Shown here: positions 8,646-15,080 of the stretch, piece after piece
Position numbering within the stretch: the first letter of the stretch is position 1
How the letters are laid out: every line of letters starts with the position of its first letter
Assembly (NCBI GenBank): GCA_020253595.1
Contig: JADCBH010000268.1
Location: 1 to 16,134, forward strand
Length of the DNA stretch: 16,134 bases
Direction of reading: 5' to 3'
Source: Brevundimonas sp.
GTDB lineage: Bacteria; Pseudomonadota; Alphaproteobacteria; Caulobacterales; Caulobacteraceae
Translations under genes and position numbers: made by a program
Notes under the pieces: model-generated
What the model saw: the letters and a program-made list of their open reading frames with translations, nothing else
Databases searched by the model: none
What the model was told of the DNA's origin: nothing

Positions 8646-10100
8646 TCATCCCTGCCGGTAGTTGGGCGCCTCACGCGTGAGCATCACGTCGTGGACATGG
8701 CTTTCACGCAGGCCCGCGCCGGTGATCCGCACGAACCGCGCCTTGGCCTGCAACTCGGCGATCGAGCCCGCGCCGACATAGCCCATGGCGGCCCTCAGAC
8801 CGCCGACCATCTGGTGCAGCACCGGCGCGATCGGTCCCTTGTAGGGGGTCTGGCCCTCGATGCCCTCAGGCACCAGCTTCTGGGTGTCGACTTCCTTCTG
8901 GAAGTAGCGGTCGGCCGACCCTGCCCCCATCGCGCCCACCGAGCCCATGCCGCGATAGGTCTTGTACGAGCGACCCTGGTACAGAAAGACCTCGCCGGGG
9001 CTTTCATCGGTGCCCGCGAACATCGACCCCATCATGGCGACCGACGCGCCCGCCGCCAGCGCCTTGGCCAGGTCGCCGGAGTACTTGATGCCGCCATCGG
9101 CGATGACCGGCGCGCCGGTGTCCTTGGCCGCCCGCGCCGCCTCCATGACGGCCGTCAGCTGGGGCACGCCGACGCCCGCGACGATGCGGGTGGTGCAGAT
9201 GCTGCCCGGGCCGATCCCGACCTTCACAGCATCGGCGCCCGCGTCCAGCAGGGCGCGTGTCGCGTCATAGGTCGCCACATTGCCGGCGATGATCTGGACC
9301 CGGTTGTTCTCGCGCTTGATGCGCTCCACCGCGCGGCTGACCTGGATGGAATGGCCATGGGCGGTGTCGATCACCACCACGTCCACACCCGCTTCGGCCA
9401 GCGCCATGGACCGCTCGTAACCTGCGTCACCGACCGTCGAGGCGGCGCCGACCAGCAGACGCCCCTGGTCGTCCTTGGCCGCATTGGGGTGGGCCTGGGC
9501 CTTGTCGATGTCCTTCATCGTGATCAGGCCGACGGCGCGATAGGCTTCATCCACCACGATCACGCGCTCGATCTTGCGGGTCCGCAGAAGCTCTCGCGCC
9601 TCGTCCTTGCCGGCGCCCTCGCGCACGGTGACGAGCTCGCCCGAGGTCATCAGCTCCCCGGCCTTCTTGTTCGGATCGGTGTCGAACCGCATGTCGCGGT
9701 TGGTCAGGATGCCGACCAGACGTCCATCGGCATCGACAACGGGAAAGCCGCTGATCTTGCGCGACGCCACGATCTGGCGGATTTCCCCCAGCGTCGTTTC
9801 AGGCCGGATCGTCACCGGGTTGATGACCATGCCGCTCTCGAACCGCTTCACCTCGCGGACCTGATCGGCCTGCTGCTGGGCGGTCATGTTGCGGTGGAGG
9901 ACCCCAAGGCCACCGGCCTGCGCCATGGCGATCGCCAGGCGGCTTTCGGTCACCGTGTCCATGGCGGACGACAGCAGGGGGATGTTCAGGCGGATGTCGC
10001 GGGTCAACCGGGTCGAGACATCCGCGTCTGCGGGCATGATCTCGGACGCGCCGGGTTCAAGCAAAACATCGTCGAAGGTGAGCCCTTCGCGAATCTCCAT
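8646..10100 (-). CDS. guaB: Inosine-5'-monophosphate dehydrogenase
   Basis: GuaB oxidises IMP to XMP with NAD+, the committed step toward GMP. The 484 residues match the full-length bacterial enzyme. The protein starts with LTFDDVLLEP and LLSSAMDTVTE; two CBS domains occupy about 90-200; then come AAHG-like IDTAHGHS (245-251) and the catalytic loop GIGPGSICTTR with Cys302. The flap ends with the YRGMGSVGAM and GIEGQTPYKGP segments. A ribosome binding site, GGAG, lies 6 nt before the ATG. It is the first gene of a minus-strand run ending in guaA, so one promoter in the 146-nt gap (10101-10246) probably drives both GMP steps. I see no riboswitch in that gap; a GANTC site (GAGTC, 10103-10107) lies right before the start. 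Confidence 0.98.
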   Translation of the reverse strand: MEIREGLTFDDVLLEPGASEIMPADADVSTRLTRDIRLNIPLLSSAMDTVTESRLAIAMAQAGGLGVLHRNMTAQQQADQVREVKRFESGMVINPVTIRPETTLGEIRQIVASRKISGFPVVDADGRLVGILTNRDMRFDTDPNKKAGELMTSGELVTVREGAGKDEARELLRTRKIERVIVVDEAYRAVGLITMKDIDKAQAHPNAAKDDQGRLLVGAASTVGDAGYERSMALAEAGVDVVVIDTAHGHSIQVSRAVERIKRENNRVQIIAGNVATYDATRALLDAGADAVKVGIGPGSICTTRIVAGVGVPQLTAVMEAARAAKDTGAPVIADGGIKYSGDLAKALAAGASVAMMGSMFAGTDESPGEVFLYQGRSYKTYRGMGSVGAMGAGSADRYFQKEVDTQKLVPEGIEGQTPYKGPIAPVLHQMVGGLRAAMGYVGAGSIAELQAKARFVRITGAGLRESHVHDVMLTREAPNYRQG

Positions 10101-10246
10101 GGGAGTCTCCGTTTTGCGGGCCGCCTATCGTCTTTCGCGGGTGCGAAGTCAACCGGCGACACGGGGTCGCCTATGCCGCGACATGGGGCCGCGATTTTTT
10201 CAGTGACGGTTGAACTTTTCAGCCATAGCTAACATTTAGGGGCCCG

Positions 10247-10786
10247 ATGGTCGTGACACTCGCCCGATCCGTGCGGAGCCTCGCGCTCAAGATCGCCTCC
10301 TACGGCGTGATGCACCTGATCGTGGCCATGCTGGTGGCCTTTGTGATCACCCGCGACTGGCGCATGGCGCTGGCCATCGGCTTTGTGGAGCCCTTCTTCC
10401 AGACGATCGCCTACTCCTTCCACGACCGCATCTGGCATCGCATCGAACAGCGACGGATGCGCAGCGGCATGGAAGAGACGGCCGAGGCCTTCACCGCCCG
10501 CCTCGACGTGATGAACGCCGAGGAACAGGCCCGCTCCCACGGGCACCACGGCCACACCCACGCCCTGCCCTCGCTAAAGAAGATCGCGGTCAAGACCGTC
10601 ACCTACGGGGTCATGCACTTCGTGGTCGCCGTGCTGGTGGCCTTTGCCATAACCCGCGACATTCAGGCCGCTCTGACCATCGGCATTGTCGAGCCCCTGG
10701 TCCAGATGGTCTTCTTTGCCCTGCATGACCGGGTCTGGACCGCGCGGGAAGCCCGCCGCGCTCGGGCGACAACGCAGACGGCCTGA
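10247..10786 (+). CDS. Tandem DUF2061 membrane protein with His-rich linker
   Basis: This 179-residue membrane protein is built of two DUF2061 repeats. Repeat 1 (about 15-63) and repeat 2 (about 114-164) align closely: SYGVMHLIVAMLVAFVITRD against TYGVMHFVVAVLVAFAITRD, then IGFVEPFFQ against IGIVEPLVQ and FHDRIW against LHDRVW. Each repeat has two hydrophobic helices separated by a short turn. The charged linker (64-112) contains SHGHHGHTH, a possible metal-binding stretch. AGGGG at 10238-10242 lies 4 nt before the ATG. It is divergent from guaB and ends only 4 nt before the convergent rlmE stop. DUF2061 has no established function that I know of; some members are single-repeat. Confidence 0.88.
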   Translation: MVVTLARSVRSLALKIASYGVMHLIVAMLVAFVITRDWRMALAIGFVEPFFQTIAYSFHDRIWHRIEQRRMRSGMEETAEAFTARLDVMNAEEQARSHGHHGHTHALPSLKKIAVKTVTYGVMHFVVAVLVAFAITRDIQAALTIGIVEPLVQMVFFALHDRVWTAREARRARATTQTA

Positions 10787-10790
10787 GACC

Positions 10791-11519
10791 TCAGCCCTTC
10801 CGCCCCATCGCCACCAGATAGACCTCCGACGACCCCTTCCGGCTGGCGGCGGGCTTGACGTACTTCACGTCCTCAAAGGCGGCGCGCAGGTCGTTCAGCA
10901 CCTCGCCGGCGGCTCCGCCCTGGAAGTTCTTGGTCACGAAATGCCCGCCGGGCTTCAGCGTGCGGATGGCGAACTCCGACGCGATCTCGATCAGGGCGAT
11001 GATCTTCAGGTGATCTGTCTGACGATGGCCGACCGTGTTGTGGGCCATGTCGGACAGCACCAGGTCCGGTGCCCCGCCCAAGGCCTCGATCAGCTGCGCA
11101 TCCACGCCCGGATCGGTGAAGTCCGCCTGGATCAGGGTCGAGCCCGGGATCGGCTCGATCGGCAGCAGGTCGACACCCACGACGGCAGCCGCGCCCCGGT
11201 TGACGCAAACCTGGACCCAGCCTCCCGGGGCCGCGCCCAGGTCGATGACGCGTGAGCCCCGCTTGACCAGATGGAACCGGTCGTCGATCTCGGCGAACTT
11301 GAAGGCGGCGCGGCTGCGCCATCCCTCGGCGCGGGCCCGCTCCGACCAGGGATCGGCCAGCTGGCGCTTGATCCACTGGATCGAGGACATCGATTTCTTG
11401 TCCGCCGTCTTGATCTGGCTGCCCAGTCCACGGCCGGCCGCGGTCCCGCCCGAGGGCGGGCGCACCATGCGGCGGCGCGCAGGGGTTTCAGCTGAGGGCG
11501 GCTTTTCGTCTTCGCTCAT
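10791..11519 (-). CDS. rlmE: 23S rRNA (uridine-2552 2'-O) methyltransferase
   Basis: RlmE (RrmJ/FtsJ) methylates U2552 in the A loop of 23S rRNA late in 50S assembly. The protein is 242 residues, somewhat longer than the roughly 209 of Escherichia coli because of a basic, disordered N-terminal extension of about 40 residues. Visible elements are WRSRAAFKFAEID with the first catalytic Lys, the SAM motif VIDLGAAPGGWVQV, LVLSDMAHNTVGH with the catalytic Asp, TKNFQGG with the second Lys, and SRKGSSEVYLVAMG with the Glu, giving the K-D-K-E tetrad. A GTG at 11528 is possible, but ATG 11519 has a G-rich stretch just upstream and starts a plausible MSEDEKPP. It is divergent from the cyclophilin gene. 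Confidence 0.95.
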   Translation of the reverse strand: MSEDEKPPSAETPARRRMVRPPSGGTAAGRGLGSQIKTADKKSMSSIQWIKRQLADPWSERARAEGWRSRAAFKFAEIDDRFHLVKRGSRVIDLGAAPGGWVQVCVNRGAAAVVGVDLLPIEPIPGSTLIQADFTDPGVDAQLIEALGGAPDLVLSDMAHNTVGHRQTDHLKIIALIEIASEFAIRTLKPGGHFVTKNFQGGAAGEVLNDLRAAFEDVKYVKPAASRKGSSEVYLVAMGRKG

Positions 11520-11588
11520 CGCCCCCACATAGCGCCCGTGGCCCGATGCGGCTATGACCCCGCCAATTCATCCAAGACGGAGCGCCCG

Positions 11589-12038
11589 ATGGCCGACCAG
11601 ACCCTGACCCTGACACTCGACACCGGAGACGTCGTCATCCGCCTGCGCCCTGACTTGGCGCCCGGCCACGTCGCCCGCATTACCGAACTTGCCAGCGAGG
11701 GCTTCTACGACGGCGTGGTCTTCCACCGGGTGATCTCGGGCTTCATGGCCCAGGGCGGCGACCCGACCGGCACCGGCACCTCGGGCTCCAAGAAGCCGAA
11801 CCTGAAGGCCGAGTTCTCGGCCGAGCCGCACGTGCGGGGCGTCTGCTCCATGGCCCGCACCAACGACCCGAACAGCGCCAACAGCCAGTTCTTCATCTGC
11901 CTTGACGACGCGACCTTCCTGGATCGCCAGTACACGGTCTGGGGCGAGGTCATCGAAGGCATGGACCACGTCGACGCCCTGCCCAAGGGCGAGCCGCCCC
12001 GGGTTCCGGGCAAGATCGTCAAGGCGACGGTCAACTGA
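11589..12038 (+). CDS. Cyclophilin-type peptidyl-prolyl cis-trans isomerase
   Basis: This 149-residue protein is a single cyclophilin domain with no signal peptide, so it should act on proline bonds in cytoplasmic proteins. Key residues are in VVFHRVISGFMAQGGDPTGT (catalytic Arg and the FMAQGGD strand), GVCSMART, the SANSQFFICLDD active-site strand and the TVWGEVIEGMDHVD closing region. It is the short PpiB-like form. The frame is open further upstream to 11538, but ATG 11589 has GGAG at 11579-11582 and begins the conserved fold at MADQTLTLTL. It is followed by a strong hairpin terminator and is divergent from rlmE, sharing a 69-nt region. Confidence 0.95.
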   Translation: MADQTLTLTLDTGDVVIRLRPDLAPGHVARITELASEGFYDGVVFHRVISGFMAQGGDPTGTGTSGSKKPNLKAEFSAEPHVRGVCSMARTNDPNSANSQFFICLDDATFLDRQYTVWGEVIEGMDHVDALPKGEPPRVPGKIVKATVN

Positions 12039-12047
12039 TCCTGCGAC

Positions 12048-12078
12048 GGGCGGTCCTCACGGGCCGCCCTTCTTCGTT
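12048..12078 (+). terminator. Intrinsic terminator after the cyclophilin gene
   Basis: A 9-bp stem (12048-12056 with 12061-12069, one T-G wobble) with loop TCAC is followed by TTCTTCGTT. It starts 10 nt after the cyclophilin stop and separates it from the convergent lipoprotein gene. There is no T run on the other strand, so it should work mainly in the plus direction. Confidence 0.75.
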
Positions 12079-12089
12079 GGACGACCGCG

Positions 12090-12671
12090 TCAGTCGCCGG
12101 GCGAATACAGGAACCGGACGTTGGGATAGGTCCGGTCGGCGATCGTGACGGTGCCCACCAGCGTCGGGGCCTCGCCATCGCCCAGATTGCTCCGGGCGTC
12201 CGTCATCGCCGGCCCTTCGAAGCGCGCATCCAGCGTCACCCGGCCGTAGTCCGGGTGGGTGCCCGTCATCCGCACTGTGCGATCCGTCACGGCATAGCTC
12301 TCGGGCAGCACCCGCTCGGACACCTCGCCCGGCAGCAGGTACTCCATCATGACGGGCCCATAGGTCGCCATGCGCTCGCCGGCCTCCCACGCCTCGAACT
12401 CGGGCGCGCTGGCGATATGCAGATGGATCAGGCTGAAACCGCCCTCGCCGACCTCACCCTCGGGCATGTAGTAGCCGAACAGGTCCTGCGTCTGGCTATG
12501 GCTGAAAGTGCTCGTGGGCTGGGCCGCTGCCTCCGCCGCGGGTGCCGCCGCCGTCTCGGCCGCAACGGCCTCCGCCGCCGGTTCCGCCTTGGCCGCGGCC
12601 TCGTCTTCCGTCCCCGCCCCACAGGCCGCCAGGCACAGCCCGGCCATCGCCAGAACAACGATCTGTCTCAT
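12090..12671 (-). CDS. Lipoprotein of unrecognised family, paralogue of its upstream neighbour
   Basis: This is a 193-residue predicted lipoprotein. The signal peptide MRQIVVLAMAGLCLAAC ends in lipobox LAAC with acceptor Cys17. An Ala/Glu-rich flexible stretch (about 18-52) follows, then a compact domain starting FSHSQTQDLFGYYMP (56-70), including FEAWEAGER, ERVLPESYAVTDRTVR, the GTHPDYGRVTLDARFEG segment and ending NVRFLYSPGD. I do not recognise a named family. The domain aligns along its whole length with the preceding lipoprotein gene, so the two arose by duplication. The start at 12671 is chosen because GAGGGG lies 7 nt upstream; the frame continues to 12731 without signal-like sequence. 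Likely in the outer membrane or periplasm; function unknown. Confidence 0.85.
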   Translation of the reverse strand: MRQIVVLAMAGLCLAACGAGTEDEAAAKAEPAAEAVAAETAAAPAAEAAAQPTSTFSHSQTQDLFGYYMPEGEVGEGGFSLIHLHIASAPEFEAWEAGERMATYGPVMMEYLLPGEVSERVLPESYAVTDRTVRMTGTHPDYGRVTLDARFEGPAMTDARSNLGDGEAPTLVGTVTIADRTYPNVRFLYSPGD

Positions 12672-12749
12672 CGGATTCCCCTCGCTTGATGCAAGGGACA
12701 GGATCACGCCGTCGCCGAGCCGTAAAGCCACGCTTCCTGACGCAGCCGT

Positions 12750-13340
12750 TCAGCCCCCGCCCATCGACCAGGTGAACTTCACCCCGCCGAAGCTGCGCCC
12801 ATCGACCGTGACCGTCCCCTCCATCGCGGGCTCCTCGTCCGTTCCGAGGTTGCGCCGCGCCAGCGCCAGCGCCCCGCCGTCCAGCCGCGCCTCCAGTGTC
12901 ACCCGACCAAGGTCCGCGCTAGTCCCGGAGAAGCGGACCCGGTCGTCGGTGACCTCATACCGCTCCGGCAGCACCCGCTCACCTCCCGCGAACTCCAGCA
13001 GGATCGGCGCGAAGCCCCCGTCGCGCGGCCCCTTCTCCCAGGCTTCGAAGTCAGCCGGCTGGCCGATGAACACCAGCAGCAGCCGGCCCTCGCCGTCCCC
13101 CGTCTCGGCCACCGGCGTATAGAACCCGGACAGGTCCTCGCTCTGGGAATGGCGAAAGTCACCGGCGGAGGCGACGGCCGGCGCGTTCTCGGCAGGGGCC
13201 GTTTCATCAGCCCGGGGACTGAGCAGATCGCAACTCGCAAGGCCAAGCCCGGCAACGGCCAAAAGCGCGACGCCGGCGTGCGCCTGGCGGCTCAGGGCAG
13301 GCGCAGAAGGACCGGAAGCCAGCCGGCGGCCTGTGCCCAT
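12750..13340 (-). CDS. Lipoprotein of unrecognised family, paralogue of its downstream neighbour
   Basis: This predicted lipoprotein shares its domain with the next gene: DFRHSQSEDLSGFYTP (61-76), DFEAWEKGPRD, GERVLPERYEVTDDRVR, the GRVTLEARLDGG segment and a C-terminal VKFTWSMGGG. The lipobox is LASC with Cys37 if translation starts at ATG 13340, which gives 196 residues, an unusually long n-region and a 49-nt overlap with the previous gene. A CTG at 13295 would give a tidy signal peptide of 21 residues (SRQAHAGVALLAVAGLGLAS before the Cys) and overlap the upstream stop as CTGA. I report the ATG as the conventional start but consider CTG plausible. Function unknown; it is part of an envelope cluster. 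Confidence 0.8.
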   Translation of the reverse strand: MGTGRRLASGPSAPALSRQAHAGVALLAVAGLGLASCDLLSPRADETAPAENAPAVASAGDFRHSQSEDLSGFYTPVAETGDGEGRLLLVFIGQPADFEAWEKGPRDGGFAPILLEFAGGERVLPERYEVTDDRVRFSGTSADLGRVTLEARLDGGALALARRNLGTDEEPAMEGTVTVDGRSFGGVKFTWSMGGG

Positions 13341-13918
13341 TGCATCGCCTCGAAGACGGGGATGGCCAGAAAAAACACCATGCCGTCGCGCAGGGTCGTC
13401 AGGAAGAACCGTGGCCGGATCTTCAGCTCGTCCTCGTCTCGCCACTTCGAAAAATCCGGTCCGCAGCGCGGGGTCTGCGCTCGATAGCTTTCATACGCAT
13501 CGCCGAACGCGGCGGAAAGCCAGGCCTCCTCGCGCGCGATCGTGGCGTGGAAGACCAGCACCGCGACGACCACGAACAGAGCCGCCAGGACCATGCTGCC
13601 GGTCTGGGCCCCGACCCCGAAGGCCCCGACGTAGCTGAACACGTACAACGGGTTGCGGCTGATCGAATAGGGACCGGTGGAGACCACCTCGGCCTTCTTG
13701 CGACCCCCGATGTAGAGCGAACACCACGCCCTGCCGACGATGCTCAGCACCATCGCCCCCAGACCCGCCGCCTCGACCCCCTGATGGACCGCGCCCTGGC
13801 CCCACCAGGTTCCGGTGAAGAGCGCGAGGATCAGGATCGCCAGCAGCGAGAGCCCCAGAAAAAGCTTCCGGACCTTCTGAATGCGTTGAAGGTCAAAGGC
13901 GTCGGTCGTCGTGGTCAT
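13292..13918 (-). CDS. Isoprenylcysteine carboxyl methyltransferase (ICMT/PEMT)-like membrane protein
   Basis: This 208-residue integral membrane protein has several hydrophobic segments (about 21-37, 48-66, 97-121 and 180-197). The SAM-binding signature of the ICMT/PEMT group is visible: VSTGPYSISRNPLYVFSYVG, then HATIAREEAWLSAAFGDAYE and SYRAQTPR. Bacterial members of this superfamily methylate various small or lipid-like acceptors; the actual substrate cannot be inferred. GGAG lies 7 nt before ATG 13918. The stop overlaps the start region of the following lipoprotein gene, so the two are probably co-translated, and the M28 peptidase gene lies 75 nt upstream on the same strand. Confidence 0.85.
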   Translation of the reverse strand: MTTTTDAFDLQRIQKVRKLFLGLSLLAILILALFTGTWWGQGAVHQGVEAAGLGAMVLSIVGRAWCSLYIGGRKKAEVVSTGPYSISRNPLYVFSYVGAFGVGAQTGSMVLAALFVVVAVLVFHATIAREEAWLSAAFGDAYESYRAQTPRCGPDFSKWRDEDELKIRPRFFLTTLRDGMVFFLAIPVFEAMQWAQAAGWLPVLLRLP

Positions 13919-13993
13919 GGCAAGGCTCCGCTACAAACACGAAGCACCGTCAGAAACGTCCGATCAAGGCCTATCTTTGCGAGTGAAACGCGC

Positions 13994-14965
13994 TCACCGG
14001 CTCATGCCCCGGTCCAGTGCCTGGAACGACCGCCACGACAGCTCCGTCGCCGCCGCGAAGATGGCCGGTGTGACTTTCTCGAAGTCATCCGTCGGACGGT
14101 GATAGTCGGGGTGATAGTCAACGCCCAGATACAGGAACGGCAGCCCGGCCCGATAGAAGGCGGCATGGTCCGACGCCTCGACCCAGTTGTTGTTCCCCGT
14201 GTCCTGCGGCGTGTCCTTGCCGAACGCCAGCGACACGCCGTTCTCGGCCGCGATGGGCTCCAGCAGGGGTCGAAGGGTCGGGTTCTGATAGGTGCCCGTG
14301 ACCCACAGCTTCATGTCGGTCTCGGCGCGCGCGGTCATGTCGAAGTTCAGGTTCAGCGCGATGGAGCTCAGCGGCACGGGCGGGGCCTCGACGAAGTGAC
14401 GGGCACCCAGCAGGCCCCGCTCCTCCCCGTCCAGGAAGGCGAAGATCACGCTGTGCTCGGGCTGCGCGGCCTTCAGCCGGGCCGCGATCTCCAGGGCCGT
14501 GGCGACGCCCGACGCATTGTCGTCGGCGCCGTTGAAGATCTGGCCGTCGTTCACGCCGACGTGGTCATAGTGGGCGGTAATGACGATGTAGCGATCCGTC
14601 GCCCGCGTGCCGGGAATCACGGCCAGGATGTTGATTCCGTTGAAGGTCCTGGGCCCCTCGCGCGTGCGGCCCTGCATTTCCCACGGCTGCAGCCGGCCCA
14701 TGGGCGGGGCGACGACGCCCAGGGCGTCCAGCCGCGATACGATATAGGCCCGCGCCCGCTCCCCGCCCGGTGCGCCCGTGTCCCGGCCTTCCATGTCGTC
14801 GGCCGACAGGATGCGCAGGTCCGCGATCAGCTGGGTGTAGTCGGCGCTGGCGGCGGGCGCGGCGGCCTCCGGCGCAGGCGTGGGCGCAGCGGTCTGCATC
14901 CCGGCACAGGCGGCCAGGACGGTCAGGGCGGCGCCAGCGAGCAGGGCGCGAAGCGAACGGGACAT
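13994..14965 (-). CDS. M28 family zinc metallopeptidase, lipoprotein
   Basis: This 323-residue protein is a predicted lipoprotein (signal MSRSLRALLAGAALTVLAAC, lipobox LAAC, Cys20) with an Ala/Pro-rich spacer and an M28 aminopeptidase domain from about 42. The five zinc ligands and the catalytic Glu are recognisable: His132 in AHYDHVGV, Asp148 in NGADDNASG, Glu181/182 in LDGEERGLLG, Asp209 in NFDMTA, and His289 in DYHPDYHRPTDDF. It should release N-terminal residues from peptides in the periplasm or at the outer membrane. AAGGAG lies 5 nt before the ATG. It is the first gene of a minus-strand envelope cluster and is divergent from ligA across 115 nt. Confidence 0.93.
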   Translation of the reverse strand: MSRSLRALLAGAALTVLAACAGMQTAAPTPAPEAAAPAASADYTQLIADLRILSADDMEGRDTGAPGGERARAYIVSRLDALGVVAPPMGRLQPWEMQGRTREGPRTFNGINILAVIPGTRATDRYIVITAHYDHVGVNDGQIFNGADDNASGVATALEIAARLKAAQPEHSVIFAFLDGEERGLLGARHFVEAPPVPLSSIALNLNFDMTARAETDMKLWVTGTYQNPTLRPLLEPIAAENGVSLAFGKDTPQDTGNNNWVEASDHAAFYRAGLPFLYLGVDYHPDYHRPTDDFEKVTPAIFAAATELSWRSFQALDRGMSR

Positions 14966-15039
14966 GAAGGCTCCTTGGTCGGGTTCGGATTCCGATTAGC
15001 GCGACTGCAGCCCTGTCGTCCGCTGAATTCGGCGTCATC

Positions 15040-15053
15040 CCCCGCTGGCGGGG
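15040..15053. repeat. Small GC-rich hairpin between the M28 peptidase gene and ligA
   Basis: CCCCGC (15040-15045) and GCGGGG (15048-15053) form a perfect inverted repeat around TG, about 27 nt upstream of the ligA start. It could be part of a dispersed palindromic element or only chance in GC-rich DNA. No T run follows. Confidence 0.35.
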
Positions 15054-15080
15054 CGCGGGACGGATGCTAAACCCGGCCGC

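Noticed and set aside
10187..10200. CCGCGA followed by a T run as a terminator upstream of the DUF2061 gene
   Set aside because: Only about 4 bp can pair, and the flanking genes are divergent, so no transcript should end here.
8691..10232. Long plus-strand open frame opposite guaB
   Set aside because: It is the antisense shadow of a fully conserved gene; its His/Asp/Arg-rich composition is typical of GC-rich antisense frames.
10101..10246. Possible purine riboswitch upstream of guaB
   Set aside because: I see no conserved purine aptamer core or expression-platform hairpin, and the gap is short.
10781..10798. CTGAG/CTCAG hairpin between the DUF2061 gene and rlmE as a bidirectional terminator
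   Set aside because: The stem is about 5 bp with a 2-nt loop and lacks a T run on either side.
13340..15070. A 576-codon plus-strand frame across the peptidase and methyltransferase genes
   Set aside because: The opposite strand encodes recognisable proteins with signal peptides, ribosome binding sites and active-site motifs; this frame shows none.
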